Shown here: positions 32,901 through 44,959 of the stretch, piece after piece | Numbering within the stretch: position 1 is the first letter of the stretch | How the letters are laid out: each line of letters opens with the position of its first letter | Origin: Manis javanica | Taxonomy: Eukaryota; Chordata; Mammalia; Pholidota; Manidae | Direction of reading: 5' to 3' | Assembly (NCBI RefSeq): GCF_040802235.1 | Contig: NC_133172.1 | Span: 33,065,738 to 33,129,737, forward strand | DNA: 64,000 nucleotides | The notes under the pieces: model-generated | What the model was told of the DNA's origin: nothing | The model's database searches: none | Seen by the model: the letters and a program-made list of their open reading frames with translations, nothing else | Position numbers and translations under genes: made by a program

Positions 32901-35475
32901 TCAGGCTTGCTCTCTGTGGGTGTGTGAGAGGTGAAGCTTGGCAAGGGTCAGGTGATCTCTGGATTAAATGTTGTATATTAAATAATTGAGCCTCAGAAGG
33001 CAGCATAATCTTTTAGAAGCATAACTGTTGGACTCATTTGCCCAAACTCAGAGCCTCCACCCTGAATAGAATTTTTTTTTCTTGATCATCAATTTCCTCC
33101 TGATGGATGCGGGACTGGGAGAAGCCATCATGCAGGGTCCCCTGAGCCTCCTTAAATCCCATTCCTGTAGGAAGTTACTTGCTTTCCAATCAAGTTAAGT
33201 TTAGAAAGTTGACGATTGGTGATCTCCTTTCTAGACTGTGTGGGCAAATGCTTTACTATTTTACTCCTATGAAAATGGCCCATCATCCATTTAAACCTAT
33301 TTCACACATACCCTTCACTGCAGCCAGCTTCTCTTTGTTGTCTTGTATCCAGACCCATGGATGGCAGGGGTAATTGGCACATTATTGTGAGTGATTCAAT
33401 CATGTTGCTTCCCATGGTCAAGTGAGCTGTAGGGACCTAATGCCCACTCGGACATCTGGGATCAGTTGGCCCTTGAGACAATTGTCTCTGAGCTCCCTGA
33501 AAACACAGGCCCTGGGTCACTCTGGTTGATGTGCCCCATGGTGAGATGGTGGCCAGATGCTCTTGGAAACTCACACGTTCCTTCTCCCAGCTCCTCTGCT
33601 CTAGCAGAATTCTCCTGCCAGTTATATCTGCCCTGCATCATTTTGATTTATCTTCTATTTCTCCTTTTAGTGTCAGGCTATGCCCAGTGACTGACAATTA
33701 TAATTATTCCTCAGAAAGCCTCGTATTAATAACAGCCATTGATCCAACTCAGCTGATTCCAAGCATCTTTATTTTCTAACTTCAAATGTGAGACATTAGC
33801 TCCTCCAAGCTTGAAATCTGCAGCTTGCAAAAGAGAACTAAGACCACATTTCAAAATAATAGGTAACCTTCCCCTCCATATCAGCCCAAATGCCAAGCCC
33901 CCTCTCCTCAACAGACATTTTTTTCTCTTCTTGATCAACATATTATTATTTTAAAAAATCCATTTTGACTTTCCCTTGCCAGAAAAGACTCTCCATGCTC
34001 TCTCCTGCACAGCAGGAAGCTCTTTTAGACTCATTCAGATTGGTGGGTGGAGGAGACCACAATTATACCCCATTTCAATGACATGTCTGGGGTTGCAGTG
34101 ACTCCAGACAAAGAAGCTGAAATGTGTGAAAGTTTCTGTGTCTTCAAGACAGAACCTAAAAATACCTGCCTGAGATGCAGGTTGGGAGCTATTTCCAACA
34201 ACAGGGCTCCAAGGTTTTCCCGCTGGGAGCTTGAGAGCCTCTGACTTCTTTTCAGCAGGCTGTCTAGGGTACCTGGTGATCAAGGGGTGATGCACAAAGA
34301 CCAATGTTGAGAGTTAGAAGGCTCCCCAAGAGGCACCTTAGCTCCTGTGGCCCCCCTGCTGTGCCAGGTGACACGCTTTGATGGTTCCATGCTAAGCTTT
34401 TCCAAATAGCCAAGGACACAGTGCATGAAAAGAGCAGGGTCTTAGTGACCAGCGCTATTGCCATTGGGCCTATTTCAAGGAGGCTGCTTTGTCGCGGGGA
34501 GAGTAAAGAACAGAGACACGTGACTGGGCAAAAGGAGATCTTAGAAGAGATTTTCCAGTTACACCTTCTCCTGATGCTTCAATTATTCCTAAAATAGTGC
34601 CTCACCCAGTGGTACTGCAGCCTCCATTTCCATTATTCCTTTGGTGGGGTGCTTACTACCTATAGGGGTATCGCACTATTCCACGTGTGGCCGCTTCCCT
34701 TTAAAAATACTCATTCTTGTTCTTCAGTCGAAATTGATCTGTGACTGATATCTATGTATTGGGGCCACAGATAATTTATCTAGTTTCTATTCTGTATTTA
34801 AGCAATGTGGATACTTGGAAGCAGTGTTCCTGTGTTCTACAAAGTTTATCTTCTTTAGGTCAATCTCTGTTGCCTTTGACCTTTCTTTTGATGACCATGA
34901 GTCTAGCCCTACCTGGTCTTACTGGAAAATCTGCTCAAGGAGCTTCTAACTGTGGCACAGAGGTCATTCCTTCTCATGTAAACATCCAAGAGGATATTCT
35001 GGGAACATTTTAGAGGTGTGAGGATTGGGTTTTCTCGAGGGGGTCAGCAATCAATCTTTTCAACCTGAATTCTTTGAGCCACCCAGGCATTGCCTCAGCT
35101 AACTTACTCTGGTTTTGAAACGCTGAACTCGAAATCCATGCTTCAGCCACACTCAAGAGCGTGTCTTAACTCGTCATGATGTGTGAGATCCACCTCTTGG
35201 TTCCTGAAAAAGTCACTGGGTAACAGGTGAGGAAGAGTGCCCTGATTTGTTGAGCTATCTGAGAGAAAAGAAACATTTATTAAAGGGGAGATATAGAGGG
35301 AATCATAGTCTTTTAGACACCTTCTTTATTTCTTAAAAAGGATAGAAAATACTGCATGAAACATAGGGTAATGAAGGGGAGATAACTGTACCAAAAAACC
35401 TAGACCAAAGAAAGCTATATCATTTTTGCCTATGGATTATTTCCTCATTTTTTCTTTATTTTTTTGTGAATTTTT
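32901..35475. other. About 2.6 kb without a recognised feature
   Basis: Mixed unique-looking sequence. Small open frames (60-90 codons) only. No repeat could be placed with confidence; very old repeats may be hidden. Confidence 0.35.
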
Positions 35476-36125
35476 CATTCTAAAATATATTTGTTTAATT
35501 CAAGAGTTTCAGATTCACAGGAAAGTTGGAAACACAGTATCATGAATGGACCATATATCTTCACCTAGGTTCACCAAGTGTTACCATTTTGCTACATATA
35601 CTGTCTCTTTCTCTCTCTGCATATACATACACATACACACACATACCACCAAAAGAATAGTCTGCAAACATCATCATACATTTTCCTGCCCTGATTAAAT
35701 ACTTTATCTGGCATCACCCAAGAATAAGGACATTTTCTTCCTCAGCCAGAATACCATTATCATATCTGAGAAAATAATTGATTCAGTAACATTATCCAAC
35801 ATGCAGCTTATACTCGTTTTCTAAATTTAAAAAAAGAATGTTCTTTTGAGGTTTTTAAAAAAATGTTAATCCAGGATTCAATTAACTTCCTTGTGTTTCA
35901 TTGGCTCATATGTCTTTGTCTCCCCTAATCCAGACAAGTCCATTACTTTCCTCTGTTCTTCATCGTACTGTGCCCTTTGAAGATTCTCAGACATTATCCT
36001 GCAGAATGACCCCCATGCTAGATGTGTATGAGCATTTTCTTACAATAATATTCATGTTAAATATTTCTTACAAGATCACAAGTCCCTCCCATAGCATGAC
36101 ACCAGGACTTTCTTGGTTTTGTTTC
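35476..36125. mobile_element. Old L1M 3'-region block
   Basis: 'tcacctaggttcaccaagtg', 'cagccagaataccattatca', 'ggctcatatgtctttgtctc', 'attatcctgcagaatgaccc' and 'tgacaccaggactttcttgg' resemble the L1M block that reads '...catgtctctttagtctcctttaatctgg... attttgtagaatgtccctc...'. Orientation relative to L1 not assigned. Confidence 0.65.
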
Positions 36126-36129
36126 TTGA

Positions 36130-36162
36130 AGGCTGTTTTTTGTTTTGTTTTTGTTTTCTTAG
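36130..36162. repeat. T/G-rich (TTTTG)n tract
   Basis: 'ttttttgttttgtttttgtt' run. Confidence 0.8.
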
Positions 36163-36303
36163 GCAGCTCTTAAGGCTTATGCTCTGTCCCATGAGCATGA
36201 CAGTAACCAGGGCCATAATATGCACACACAGCACTCACTGAGGAGGTGAGAGGAGATGGCTGTTCATGGGTAATTAGAATAGAATTAACAAGATTTTGAA
36301 AAG

Positions 36304-36341
36304 AGGATATATAAAGTAACTTGAAATGGGTTTTACAAAGC
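36304..36341 (+). repeat. Left arm of a perfect 38-bp inverted repeat
   Basis: Starts AGGATATATAAAG and ends TTTTACAAAGC. It is the exact reverse complement of 37356-37393 (38 of 38). Flanks on both sides do not match, so the identity is sharply bounded. See the matching arm and the finding. Confidence 0.97.
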
Positions 36342-37355
36342 ATGTATTTACAGACAGAGTGACTCCAAATTATCTGGGCTGATTTTAGTCATGCTTAAGG
36401 GTAAATGAGGAAGAATGGATTGGGGTATTTTACATATGAAATTAAAATGTCTTGTGAAAATCCAGTAAGTCTTAGAGATTGCAAGCACAATTAATATGTC
36501 CTCAAGATTGACTAACTCTACACACACTAACTGCAACAACTGGTTGTCTTTGGATTATACAGCATGTCCCCAGGTCTTCAGGAGCATCTCGGGGCAGATG
36601 GTATTAACCATATGCCCTGGAATGCATCTACTCATGAGCCTCCGTCTGACCTCCTTGTCGAGCCTGGGACACAGCTGCCCTAGGAGGACCCTGCTCCCCT
36701 GAGCTGCCTGCCCTCAGCCTTGTGCTCTGTCACCTGTCACTGAACCACATGTCACCTGAATCAACAAGCCAGTGACTGGACCTCACAGAGTTGCTCAGGA
36801 AGACAGCCTTTGGTTTTAAACATCTCTTCTTCAGGGTTCAAAACTAAGCTGCTGGGACATGTAAGCATTGGTGGGGGATGGAGCTGGTGTTGGTTATTCA
36901 GAGGCCTTGCTGTTTTTCTCCATTGCCATTGTGTTTGCACTTTCAGTGATTCCTGCACTCCAAGTTTCTCCTTCTGCTCTAGCACATAATCCTCTTCATA
37001 GCCAACTTCCCACGGACATCAAGTCATGCATATAGCTCCTTGGAAAGCAGTCTCACTTACCTGTGACCCAGATGTCAACACAACCAACACAGTTCAACCA
37101 AGACCAGCGTTTTGTCACGTGTTTCATTAGATACCATCTCTTCAGGATAGATATTGGTCTTTCCATAGAATTAGGTACAGAAATACATAAAATATATATT
37201 TTATATATATGTGTGTTTTAAATTTCTATGGTCAAATGTGTTGCATTAAACATGCATTAAGCCAGTTGAAGCATTACATTAAACACAGTTCAATACTTCT
37301 TTTTTTATTGCAGATCCCTTAATGTAATAATGTGCATCACTAGGGATTACAAATG
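36342..37355. other. Spacer between the inverted-repeat arms
   Basis: 1,014 bp of unique-looking sequence with no recognised repeat, transposase or gene; GC-richer in the middle (36560-36980), AT-rich near the right end with a TA tract at about 37188-37210. Confidence 0.5.
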
Positions 37356-37393
37356 GCTTTGTAAAACCCATTTCAAGTTACTTTATATATCCT
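37356..37393 (-). repeat. Right arm of a perfect 38-bp inverted repeat
   Basis: Begins GCTTTGTAAAACC and ends TATATATCCT; the exact reverse complement of 36304-36341. No target-site duplication outside the arms (left flank GAAAAG, right flank TGTGAT). Confidence 0.97.
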
Positions 37394-38388
37394 TGTGATA
37401 CTTCCGCACTTACTGGAACAAGAATCCTTTTACCTTGGAGGAGTTTGTGGAACTACTACCGCTATAAACCTGCTTGTGAAGCTTCCTTATCTAGGGATTG
37501 AAATTGGAGAGGATCTCAGTAATGAGCTCTAGCTGGGAACAAGTATGTTTTAGTGTCTTGTGCCAATCAGTTGGTTTCTGAAGTTGAAAGAAAAATTAGC
37601 AGGAGGGGGAGGTGTCTTTTATTTGGAGCTCAACACAATTTCAGGGAGTGCTTACCCAGTAGGTTCTAAGTCATTAGTAAAGAAACCTATTTGTACTTCT
37701 TAAGGATGTATTTATTTGGGGATCTTTCACCAAACAGCCAAGAGAGCTTTGTTGTTCTTTCAAAGGAATGATGAGATGCACTGTTTCATTCCGGGGTTCA
37801 CTGCTCCTTTACAGGCACTGTAGATGTGAGAGCCATTAACCTGTGTTTATGGAGGCCTTGAAGGGACACAAGGCCTGTGCTCTTCCTGCAGAAGCAAAGC
37901 TTTAGATTTCAATGTTATAATTATAGTGTAAATAGAAGCATAATTCAAGAATCACTACTTGTCCTTTCTCATCGGTCAACGTTCTTCAGGTGTGCCACCA
38001 GGATAATTCCCAAAGTGCCAAGTCCTTCCCCTCAAGTCTCTCCCGGACAACTGCAAGGATCTTGAGAAGTACGGTAATACTCGGTTGTGAGCAGGATTTC
38101 ATCTCCAGGAAAACATGGAGACGGTGGCTGGAGTATCAGTTGCACACAGTTTAAACATTCCCTCTAGTCTTAATTAGCCACATTTGCTTTCCTCTTGGCT
38201 TCAGGCTGAGTCAGACCAGCCATGACTGAAGCCTGGCATGACCACGTGACGTGTGACTACATCTCAGACTGTGATAAACGATCATGTCTCTTGACCCACA
38301 AGAGTTTGTAACATTTTTTTAGTGTATGCTGAGTCATTACTATTGCATCAGACCAAAGTAAGTGAATGTCTACTGCCATTTTTATAAT
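37394..38388. other. No recognised feature
   Basis: Unique-looking sequence; short frames only. Confidence 0.3.
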
Positions 38389-38458
38389 GAGAGGGAAGGG
38401 AGGGAGGGAGGGAGGAAAAACAGAAGGAAGGGAGGAAGGAAGGAGAGAAAAGAAAGAA
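38389..38458. repeat. (GGGA)n/(GGAA)n purine tract
   Basis: Near-pure purine strand built from GGGA, GGAA and GAAA units; could form triplex-type DNA. Chance frames cross it on both strands. Confidence 0.92.
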
Positions 38459-38689
38459 TCATCTGCTTCATGTAAACTTTCTGATCCTCCCAGGCAGGAC
38501 TGGTGGATGTGTGCTTTCATAATGCAGTACAGAGACCTCTGGGTGTTTGCCATATTGAATCAGTCACTATAGTAAGCTGGTAAAAGCATGCCTGGGATAA
38601 AATCATGATACAATCCTAATCAATTAGCTGTGTGAATATGGCAAACAGTTTGAACTCTGTAGGTCCTTTTGCTGAGACTTACTTCGTAC

Positions 38690-38815
38690 AAGCCTGGCCC
38701 TAACTCTGCACATATTAATTTATTGAGTCCTTTCAACAATTTTATAGACAGATTTTCATTAAGGGCAATTTACATCCAAGGTCAAGTAAGTTACCTAAGG
38801 TTAGTATGTGCTTTT
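38690..38815 (-). repeat. MIR fragment, antisense
   Basis: 'cacatattaatttattgagt', 'cctttcaacaattttataga' and 'aggtcaagtaagttacctaa' in antisense MIR order with a gap. Confidence 0.6.
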
Positions 38816-38894
38816 GCTTTTGAGGCTAGGATAAAATAATCCACACAAAGCCATTACACAGTGCTGGGTCCCTAGTAAACACACCAAATTTTAA

Positions 38895-39135
38895 TTTTCA
38901 TTTGTTATTTTTAGGGTAAAGTTTATGTGCCAGGCATTATTCCAAATGCTTTATGCATACTAATTCATTCAATGCTATGAAATAGGAAGTTTTCATGCCC
39001 ATTTAATAGATGAGGAAAATGAGGCATAGAGAGACTAAGAGATGCACCCAATGTAACATGATGAGTGGTGGAGCCTGGATTTGAATCCAGTCTTGCTCAG
39101 AGTCCACACTCTTATTCTTTATACCAAACCATCAC
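38895..39135 (-). repeat. MIR SINE, antisense, near full length
   Basis: 'atgtgccaggcattattcca', 'ttcatgcccatttaatagat', 'gaggaaaatgaggcatagag' and 'gagcctggatttgaatccag', reaching 'cacactcttattctttatac'. Among the best-preserved MIR copies here. Confidence 0.95.
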
Positions 39136-39589
39136 TATTATTGTTGTTTATTTAAGTGTCTATTGGCACTCATATGCTTATGAGTTTTTCAAGGACAGAG
39201 ACTATTTCAAATATCACTGATGTTTCCTGCAAATTGTCACTCCCTCCTTATCAGCACTACAACCACTGCTCAGAACTTGGAGGTTCTGGGTGAGTTTGTT
39301 GTTCAGTCAATGTACTCGCTAGCAGGTTACACATAATTTGAAGAATAATATTGAAGTGGGGATAGTAAATGGCTGCCCTTGAAATGGGAAAGCAAGTCAG
39401 GGAAATATTGCTAAGCTCAATTTAAGTGAAATGGAAACAATTCTAATTCTAGTTCAAAGATGTCCTGCGGGCAGGGTATCCTGATCAAGAAGGTCACCTT
39501 CTCCTGCTAAATCTGGGATAGAATGTTTTCCTCTGTAATGAGTAGAGGCCACTGAATAGCTTGGCTCCTGTATTACTTGACCTGTTTGT
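39136..39589. other. No firm feature
   Basis: A short L2-like phrase ('caaggacagagactatttca') near 39190; the rest not recognised. Confidence 0.35.
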
Positions 39590-39830
39590 GTATATCAACA
39601 AACACTCACTCAGCTCTTAACTGTTAGCTGGATACTATGCTGAGCCCTTTCAAAGTGTTGCCCAGTTTAATCCTCCTGACAACCATCAGAAGGAGATTCT
39701 AACAATATTCCCATTTTTACATACAGGCAGACTGAGTCTTGGGACCAGTAGGCTCATGATCACACACTAGTTAGGATTTGAATCCACATCTTCAGAGCTA
39801 GAGCTCATCTCAGGCGATATGCCCCTTTCA
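39590..39830 (-). repeat. MIR SINE, antisense, near full length
   Basis: 'ggatactatgctgagccctt', 'atcctcctgacaaccatcag', 'cccatttttacatacaggca' and 'aggatttgaatccacatctt'. Confidence 0.92.
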
Positions 39831-41074
39831 TGCTCATCCTCCCAAGCATGGGTGATGTAGGGGTCTGATTTGGGATAGCTGTGATGGACCCTGAGGCTCT
39901 TGCTCACCCTTCTCTTCTTGGTATTTCTTATCAGTTGTAAACATCCAGGCCTGTGGTCCTAAAAGCTCAGCCAAGAAAAGGAACTTAGGGTGGAGAGACG
40001 GCTCTAATGGCAACGTGTTATTTCTTCCTTGAAACTGTTCCTAACTACCACATCTGTTGAATACACACAAAACCTCTTTAGTGTAAGTACTGACATCGAC
40101 TGAGAAAGTTGGGTGCTTAATCTTTGTTTTCAGTACCCAACTCCACTGTGCGTGACTTTATTCTAAAACTCTGCATAGTATAGTCTTTCTTGTTTTCTCC
40201 TTAGCTTTTAATGCTGAAATATTTACCACTGTGTTGAGGCACTGGTGCAGACTATGCCATAAAAATTGTCTTTGCTGTCAATGGCAGACAAATACTACTG
40301 CTTTTTTATTGGAAAGGGAGGGAAATTGGCATCAGCCTGGAAGTCACTACATGTTCCGTGACAACAACTTAACTTCCCCTCTGGTTGGCTGCTCCACAAA
40401 TTCGCAAACTCCATGAAACAGCATCAGAGACAATAAAAGAGAAAAATAAAAAGAAAGCAAAGAACAATAAAAAGGCATTCAGATTTTCATAAATTGCAAA
40501 AATACTTTTTTTAAAAAGCAATTTCATGTCTTCTCCAGGTAGATGCATAAACTCTTATGAACAAGTTCAAAGCCTCATTCATGTTCATGAAAATTCCTTA
40601 ACAATTTTTAAAATAAAGGAGTTGGATAGGAGGAAAGGGGGAGAAAGTAAGCATTTGGGCCATGTGAGTTTGGAAATCAGAGAAAGGAAATTCTTAGGCT
40701 TTCCCTTGTTGAAGTGTCATGAGTCTTGAAGCTCCCAACGTTAGTGGAGTCTCCTTGTCACAGAGCTCATTAGTATTCATCATTAATTCATATTTTCAAA
40801 GCAACAAAGGAGAAAACAGCAGTAGAAAGAATAAAGAAATGTCAAATCCTGGGAGTAACATTTCAGCACAGTGTTGCGACTAAGGTTAGCGGAGGTTGTG
40901 CTGTTTTAAAAGCCGATCCAAACACAGAGCAGAGCAGAAAGCACACTTTTTTCCACAGAATGCCAAATTCACCATGTCATTCCTAGCCTATCTCTTCTTA
41001 TCTGGAAAGTTCCTTTCACTCCACTCCACCAACCCAACCTCTCAGTCCCCTTTGAGAAGCCTCCTTTTATAAAA
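39831..41074. other. Unassigned, with an A-rich tract
   Basis: Includes A-rich low complexity at about 40425-40515. No gene or named repeat. Confidence 0.35.
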
Positions 41075-41290
41075 ATAAAGTACAAATTTTGTGCCACATG
41101 CTGTGTCTAGAAATTGCTGAGGATTATTTCATTTTGTTTCACAATAACCTATGATGTAATGCCCACATTATCTCCAAGTTTATAGACAAGGTAACTGAGA
41201 ACAGAGAGTGTTAGTGACTTGCGCAGGATCACCTGGCTGGTCAGTTCTGTGGGATACAAACCCAGAGCCTGTGCTTTAATGGGGGCCACA
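41075..41290 (-). repeat. MIR SINE, antisense
   Basis: 'ataacctatgatgtaatgcc', 'gtttatagacaaggtaactg' and 'gatacaaacccagagcctgt' keep antisense order. Confidence 0.85.
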
Positions 41291-41704
41291 CACCACAAGC
41301 AAGACATTGCTTCCATGACATTAACTGGGCGTCTGCCTCTTGAGGCTCCCTCACACCATGACTCTTCGCTGGCCAGACAGGACGCGGTTTGGATTTCTGG
41401 CAATCCAATTATAGATTGATAAAAGATCATACATTTAGGCATCAGGTTTCATCAAACCTCCTGTCCTCACTGTGGGGTAGAAAAATAAATAAGCCCAGTG
41501 AGGGTTTTTCCCTACAAAAATCATAATTCTGTGCTTTCCCTTGATGAATCGCTATATGTAGCCTCATGTGTAGGAAGCTGTGTTTTCAGCTGCCTTTTTA
41601 TAATAAATATGTATTAATAGGATACATATGTTCTCTATGTTTCAGCTACTCTAAGCCCTTCCCCTTTTGTTCACCTTTCCCATTTTCTTATTCTTCATGT
41701 AGCA
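41291..41704. other. No recognised feature
   Basis: Unique-looking interval. Confidence 0.3.
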
Positions 41705-41830
41705 AGTCCCTCAGCAAACCTTGGCTGGGTGCCTAGGCCATGTGAAGCTCCAGGCTAAGAACTGGGAGTATAAGGATGAACAGAGTAACGTCCCTGTAAA
41801 GTCCCTGAATGCCATGGGAGTTCCCAGATG
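41705..41830 (-). repeat. L2 LINE fragment, antisense
   Basis: 'ggctgggtgcctaggccatg', 'actgggagtataaggatgaa' and 'cagagtaacgtccctgtaaa' fit the reversed L2 end, starting inside the terminus. Confidence 0.65.
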
Positions 41831-41854
41831 TGGAGGTTAAAAATTATGATGGAA

Positions 41855-42070
41855 AATTATAGCTAACATTTATTGACACTATTTGCCATTCTAAGCATAT
41901 TACATATCATTATCTCTTAATATTCAGTTAGCTGCTATCATGCCCATTTTACAGATGGGAAAGTCAAGGCACAGAAAGGTTAAATGATTGCCTACAAACC
42001 CACAGCTATCAAGGGGACAGCTAGGCTTGCAAACTCAGGAGCATTGTTCTTGGGCCTGGACTCAGACCCT
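41855..42070 (-). repeat. MIR SINE, antisense, near full length
   Basis: 'agctaacatttattgacact', 'catgcccattttacagatgg' and 'gtcaaggcacagaaaggtta' are very close to consensus. Confidence 0.95.
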
Positions 42071-42174
42071 CTCTGCTTCACAACTCAATTATACAGTTAT
42101 GCATAAGGAAGAGAACAATGGACTCAGCTTTCATGGTTTAGGCACAGACTGGGCTGATATTCAAACTTGAGGGC

Positions 42175-42440
42175 TAAGTAGAAGTTAACCAAGCAGAGAA
42201 AATAGCATATGCCGGGCAGAGAAAACAGTCCATGCAAGGGCACTGGGTCTGAGAAAACAATACAGGCAAATAATTTACAGAGGTTGAGTAATAGGAGGGT
42301 GTGGAGGGACGAGACTGCAAGAGATAAAGACTGATAAAGTATATTGTCTTTTTGCAGAAAAGTGCCTGGGCTAACTATTTTTCAGGTAATAGGGAGCTAC
42401 TGAAGAACTTATGGAGGGATGAGCACTCACTGAGCTCTGA
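42175..42440 (-). repeat. L2 LINE, antisense, upstream portion
   Basis: 'gggcagagaaaacagtccat', 'gcaagggcactgggtctgag' and later 'atagggagctactgaagaac' match reversed L2 text ('...caagtgcaaaggccctgagg... aatgggaagccattgg'). It may be the upstream part of the same L2 as 41705-41830, separated by the inserted MIR. Confidence 0.75.
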
Positions 42441-43629
42441 TTAGAGTATTATCTCCGTGGTCCAAAATGCAAATGATACCAGAAGATGTGAATATGTCAG
42501 AAATTCTTTTGGTTTTAGTTTTTAATTCTTTAAGGGTATATTTTCTTTAGTCTTCCAAAGTGTCTCAGTCTACTGGGAATAGTAGTCATAGTTACAGTTG
42601 AGAGAAACAAAGGTGGTTTAGGTTGTCAGCCTAAATAACATTTTGCACTGTCCAGGTCTAGAGTGGGGAGTATAGATGGAGCACAAGTTGAGGTTAATTG
42701 TGACCTCATCATAGGAGATAGCCTGGGAGGTTACAGGTCCCAATAACTCTCAATATGTGTTGTTTTTTTTATATATATCTCTTTTTCTTACAGAGAACAG
42801 CCAAAGGAAAAATAAACCTGCTTAATTGAAGGAGCTGATCAGTTAGGATGTGGCTAATTGAGGCCACATTAGACAAAGTGGTAAGTAATAGAGTCCTTGA
42901 TTTGATCCCTAGGTGGATCTGTTAGTTTCAGCTAATAGATTTCATCTGTTGAGCCTATTCAGATTGATTTGTAGTATGTGTGTGGAGAAGCCTTCTGAGG
43001 CTGCCCCTGGGTCAGTGAGAACCACTGTTGGTAATCCACTAGCAATGTCTGCCAGGCTAACAGACAGCATTGTGGTAGCATATTTGCTAAGTAATGTCTA
43101 AGTTTCTGATCAAAAGGAACTCTGACACAAGGCAACAGATATTTGGTATCCTGCTTTAACAAATCTGGAGCTAGTGGAGAGGGAAAATGGTTTGACATGG
43201 CCTAGACGGTTCTCTAACCCAGTTCTCCTGGAGCGAACCAAACCAAAGTCCATGCTCAACCTATAAAAGCACAATGTGGCCAAACTCAGCTAATCCCACA
43301 ACTGACACTGGTGTTGTAAGTTAAAAGATACAAATGACACAATTCCTGTGTATAAATCCAGAGGGACATGGTTAAAACAATTTTGTCCAGTAAAGTGAGG
43401 TTTGCTGAACTAGCTTTTTTTTTTGGAAATCTAATTTTAAACAGACCTGTGATATATTCTATTTGTTCCACATAGCTTAAAAGTTCAAAAAAAATTTTTT
43501 TTGCATCTGAAACTGGTGAAATTGCTACAGGTGAAACTGAAATTTCCTTATGGCTGTTGTATATCCAGGGTCCTACTATAAACGGGCATAGGGATGGCCT
43601 CTGCACAGGTGAGTTGAAATTAAGCATTT
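42441..43629. other. No recognised feature
   Basis: About 1.2 kb. A 'cagtgagaaccactg' phrase near 43013 resembles a hAT end, but nothing around it fits. T-run at 43415-43423 and an A/T palindrome at 43488-43502. Confidence 0.35.
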
Positions 43630-43651
43630 TATTATTATTATTATTATTATT
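43630..43651. repeat. (ATT)n microsatellite
   Basis: About seven ATT units; produces a poly-Asn reading frame on the minus strand that is an artefact. Confidence 0.95.
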
Positions 43652-44154
43652 GTGCACTTAAAACAAAGGCAGACTCTCAGACTATGCTGGATGTTGTGAG
43701 GAAAGCTGCTTATGTTTTCCTAGTTAATTTTGTAATTCCTGAGGTCACTCTGAGTTGTAAGTCTAAGTGAATGGAGGACAAATTCTCAGAACGTCACATT
43801 GCATGTATTGTTGCTGGGGTTACTTATTTATTTTCCTCAGGCTATAATTTTTCCTCCTGAGAGGTCGTAATTTACACATCCGCCTGAATTGTCTGTAATA
43901 TGATCACTACTTTCTCCTTTTCTTGGGGTTTCATACTGAGGATGATAAGGGAATCAAACATACAAAGAAGCATACATAGCCTTTGGCTTCTGAAAGGTTT
44001 CAGGCAGGGGCAATAGAGAGGAGATATATAGTGGGAAAATGAACCCAGAAAAACACATTTTAAAATAGAATAATCTAATAGGCAAATGTATCGATTAATA
44101 CTCACTCTGAGCTTAATTATGTATGTTTGCAAAAATACTGCCCATGGCAAAATG

Positions 44155-44205
44155 AGAAAGTGAGGAGAGACAGAAAGAGACAGAGAGAGGAGAGAGAAAG
44201 ATACT
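44155..44205. repeat. GA-rich low-complexity tract
   Basis: AGAGA, GGAGA and AGACAG units. Confidence 0.85.
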
Positions 44206-44479
44206 GTCCAGATGGGAAATTTCAGGTTGAAAGTAATGAAGTTGTCAATATTTGACTGATCTTGACATACAAAAAGGGCAATTTCCATGTTATCTAACAT
44301 CACGTAATGGCTACAGAGCTGTTGCATTTAGGACATGCGTATGGATCCCTCAGTTCTAACGGGCACCGAGGCCAAGCTGTGTGCAGTGCCCATGCTCCCA
44401 TAATTGCGTAAAGATTACTATTCTTTGCACCTTTGAAAGCAGCTCCAGCAGCTTCCCAAGGGGCATCTTGGTGCCTGTG

Positions 44480-44765
44480 ACCTCAAGAGAGAAAAACAAA
44501 AATCACAGGCAGAGAAGTAGCTGTTTAAACATCCTTTGATTTCCCCTCATCATTTAGTAAATGCATTAAATTAAGCTGCAGATGTTTCGCTGTCAACACA
44601 ACGCTGTGTTATGGTGTGTTATTTCCCTGATAGAAACATTTTATATACTGTAAATAAACACAGTTTTGTTAATTAGTTAATGAATTATTTTTTAATGCTC
44701 CATTAGGCTTTAGAGAAAAATAGCTCAAGCTATTGAAAGTTCTCATTTTTAATAAACAGACCTTG
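44480..44765. promoter_or_regulatory. Candidate conserved enhancer-like element
   Basis: Repeat-free. Carries a forkhead-type TAAATAAACA at 44651-44660 next to TTAATTAG at 44669-44676 and further TTAATGA-type cores, plus 'catttagtaaatgcattaaa' and 'tctgtttaaacatcctttga'-like text just upstream. This dense combination of FOX and homeodomain cores is what many deeply conserved enhancers show. Conservation itself is not visible here. Confidence 0.35.
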
Positions 44766-44959
44766 TAGTAGATATGGAAAGCCAGTGTCTGCTGAAACGG
44801 TAGCTCTTGCAGGAATAATTCTGGCTTCAGCTCTCTGTTGTTAAGTTATCATGGGTTGCTTAGGGTATTTTAGGCTTGCATTTTAAGGTTTATTAGAAGC
44901 CTGGGTTTGGAATGGAATATCTGAACACAGCATACTGAAGTAGGGGAGAGATATTAGGG

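Noticed and set aside
43872..44327. 151-codon minus-strand frame
   Set aside because: Runs through a GA-rich low-complexity tract (Leu-Ser repeats) and has no recognisable domain.
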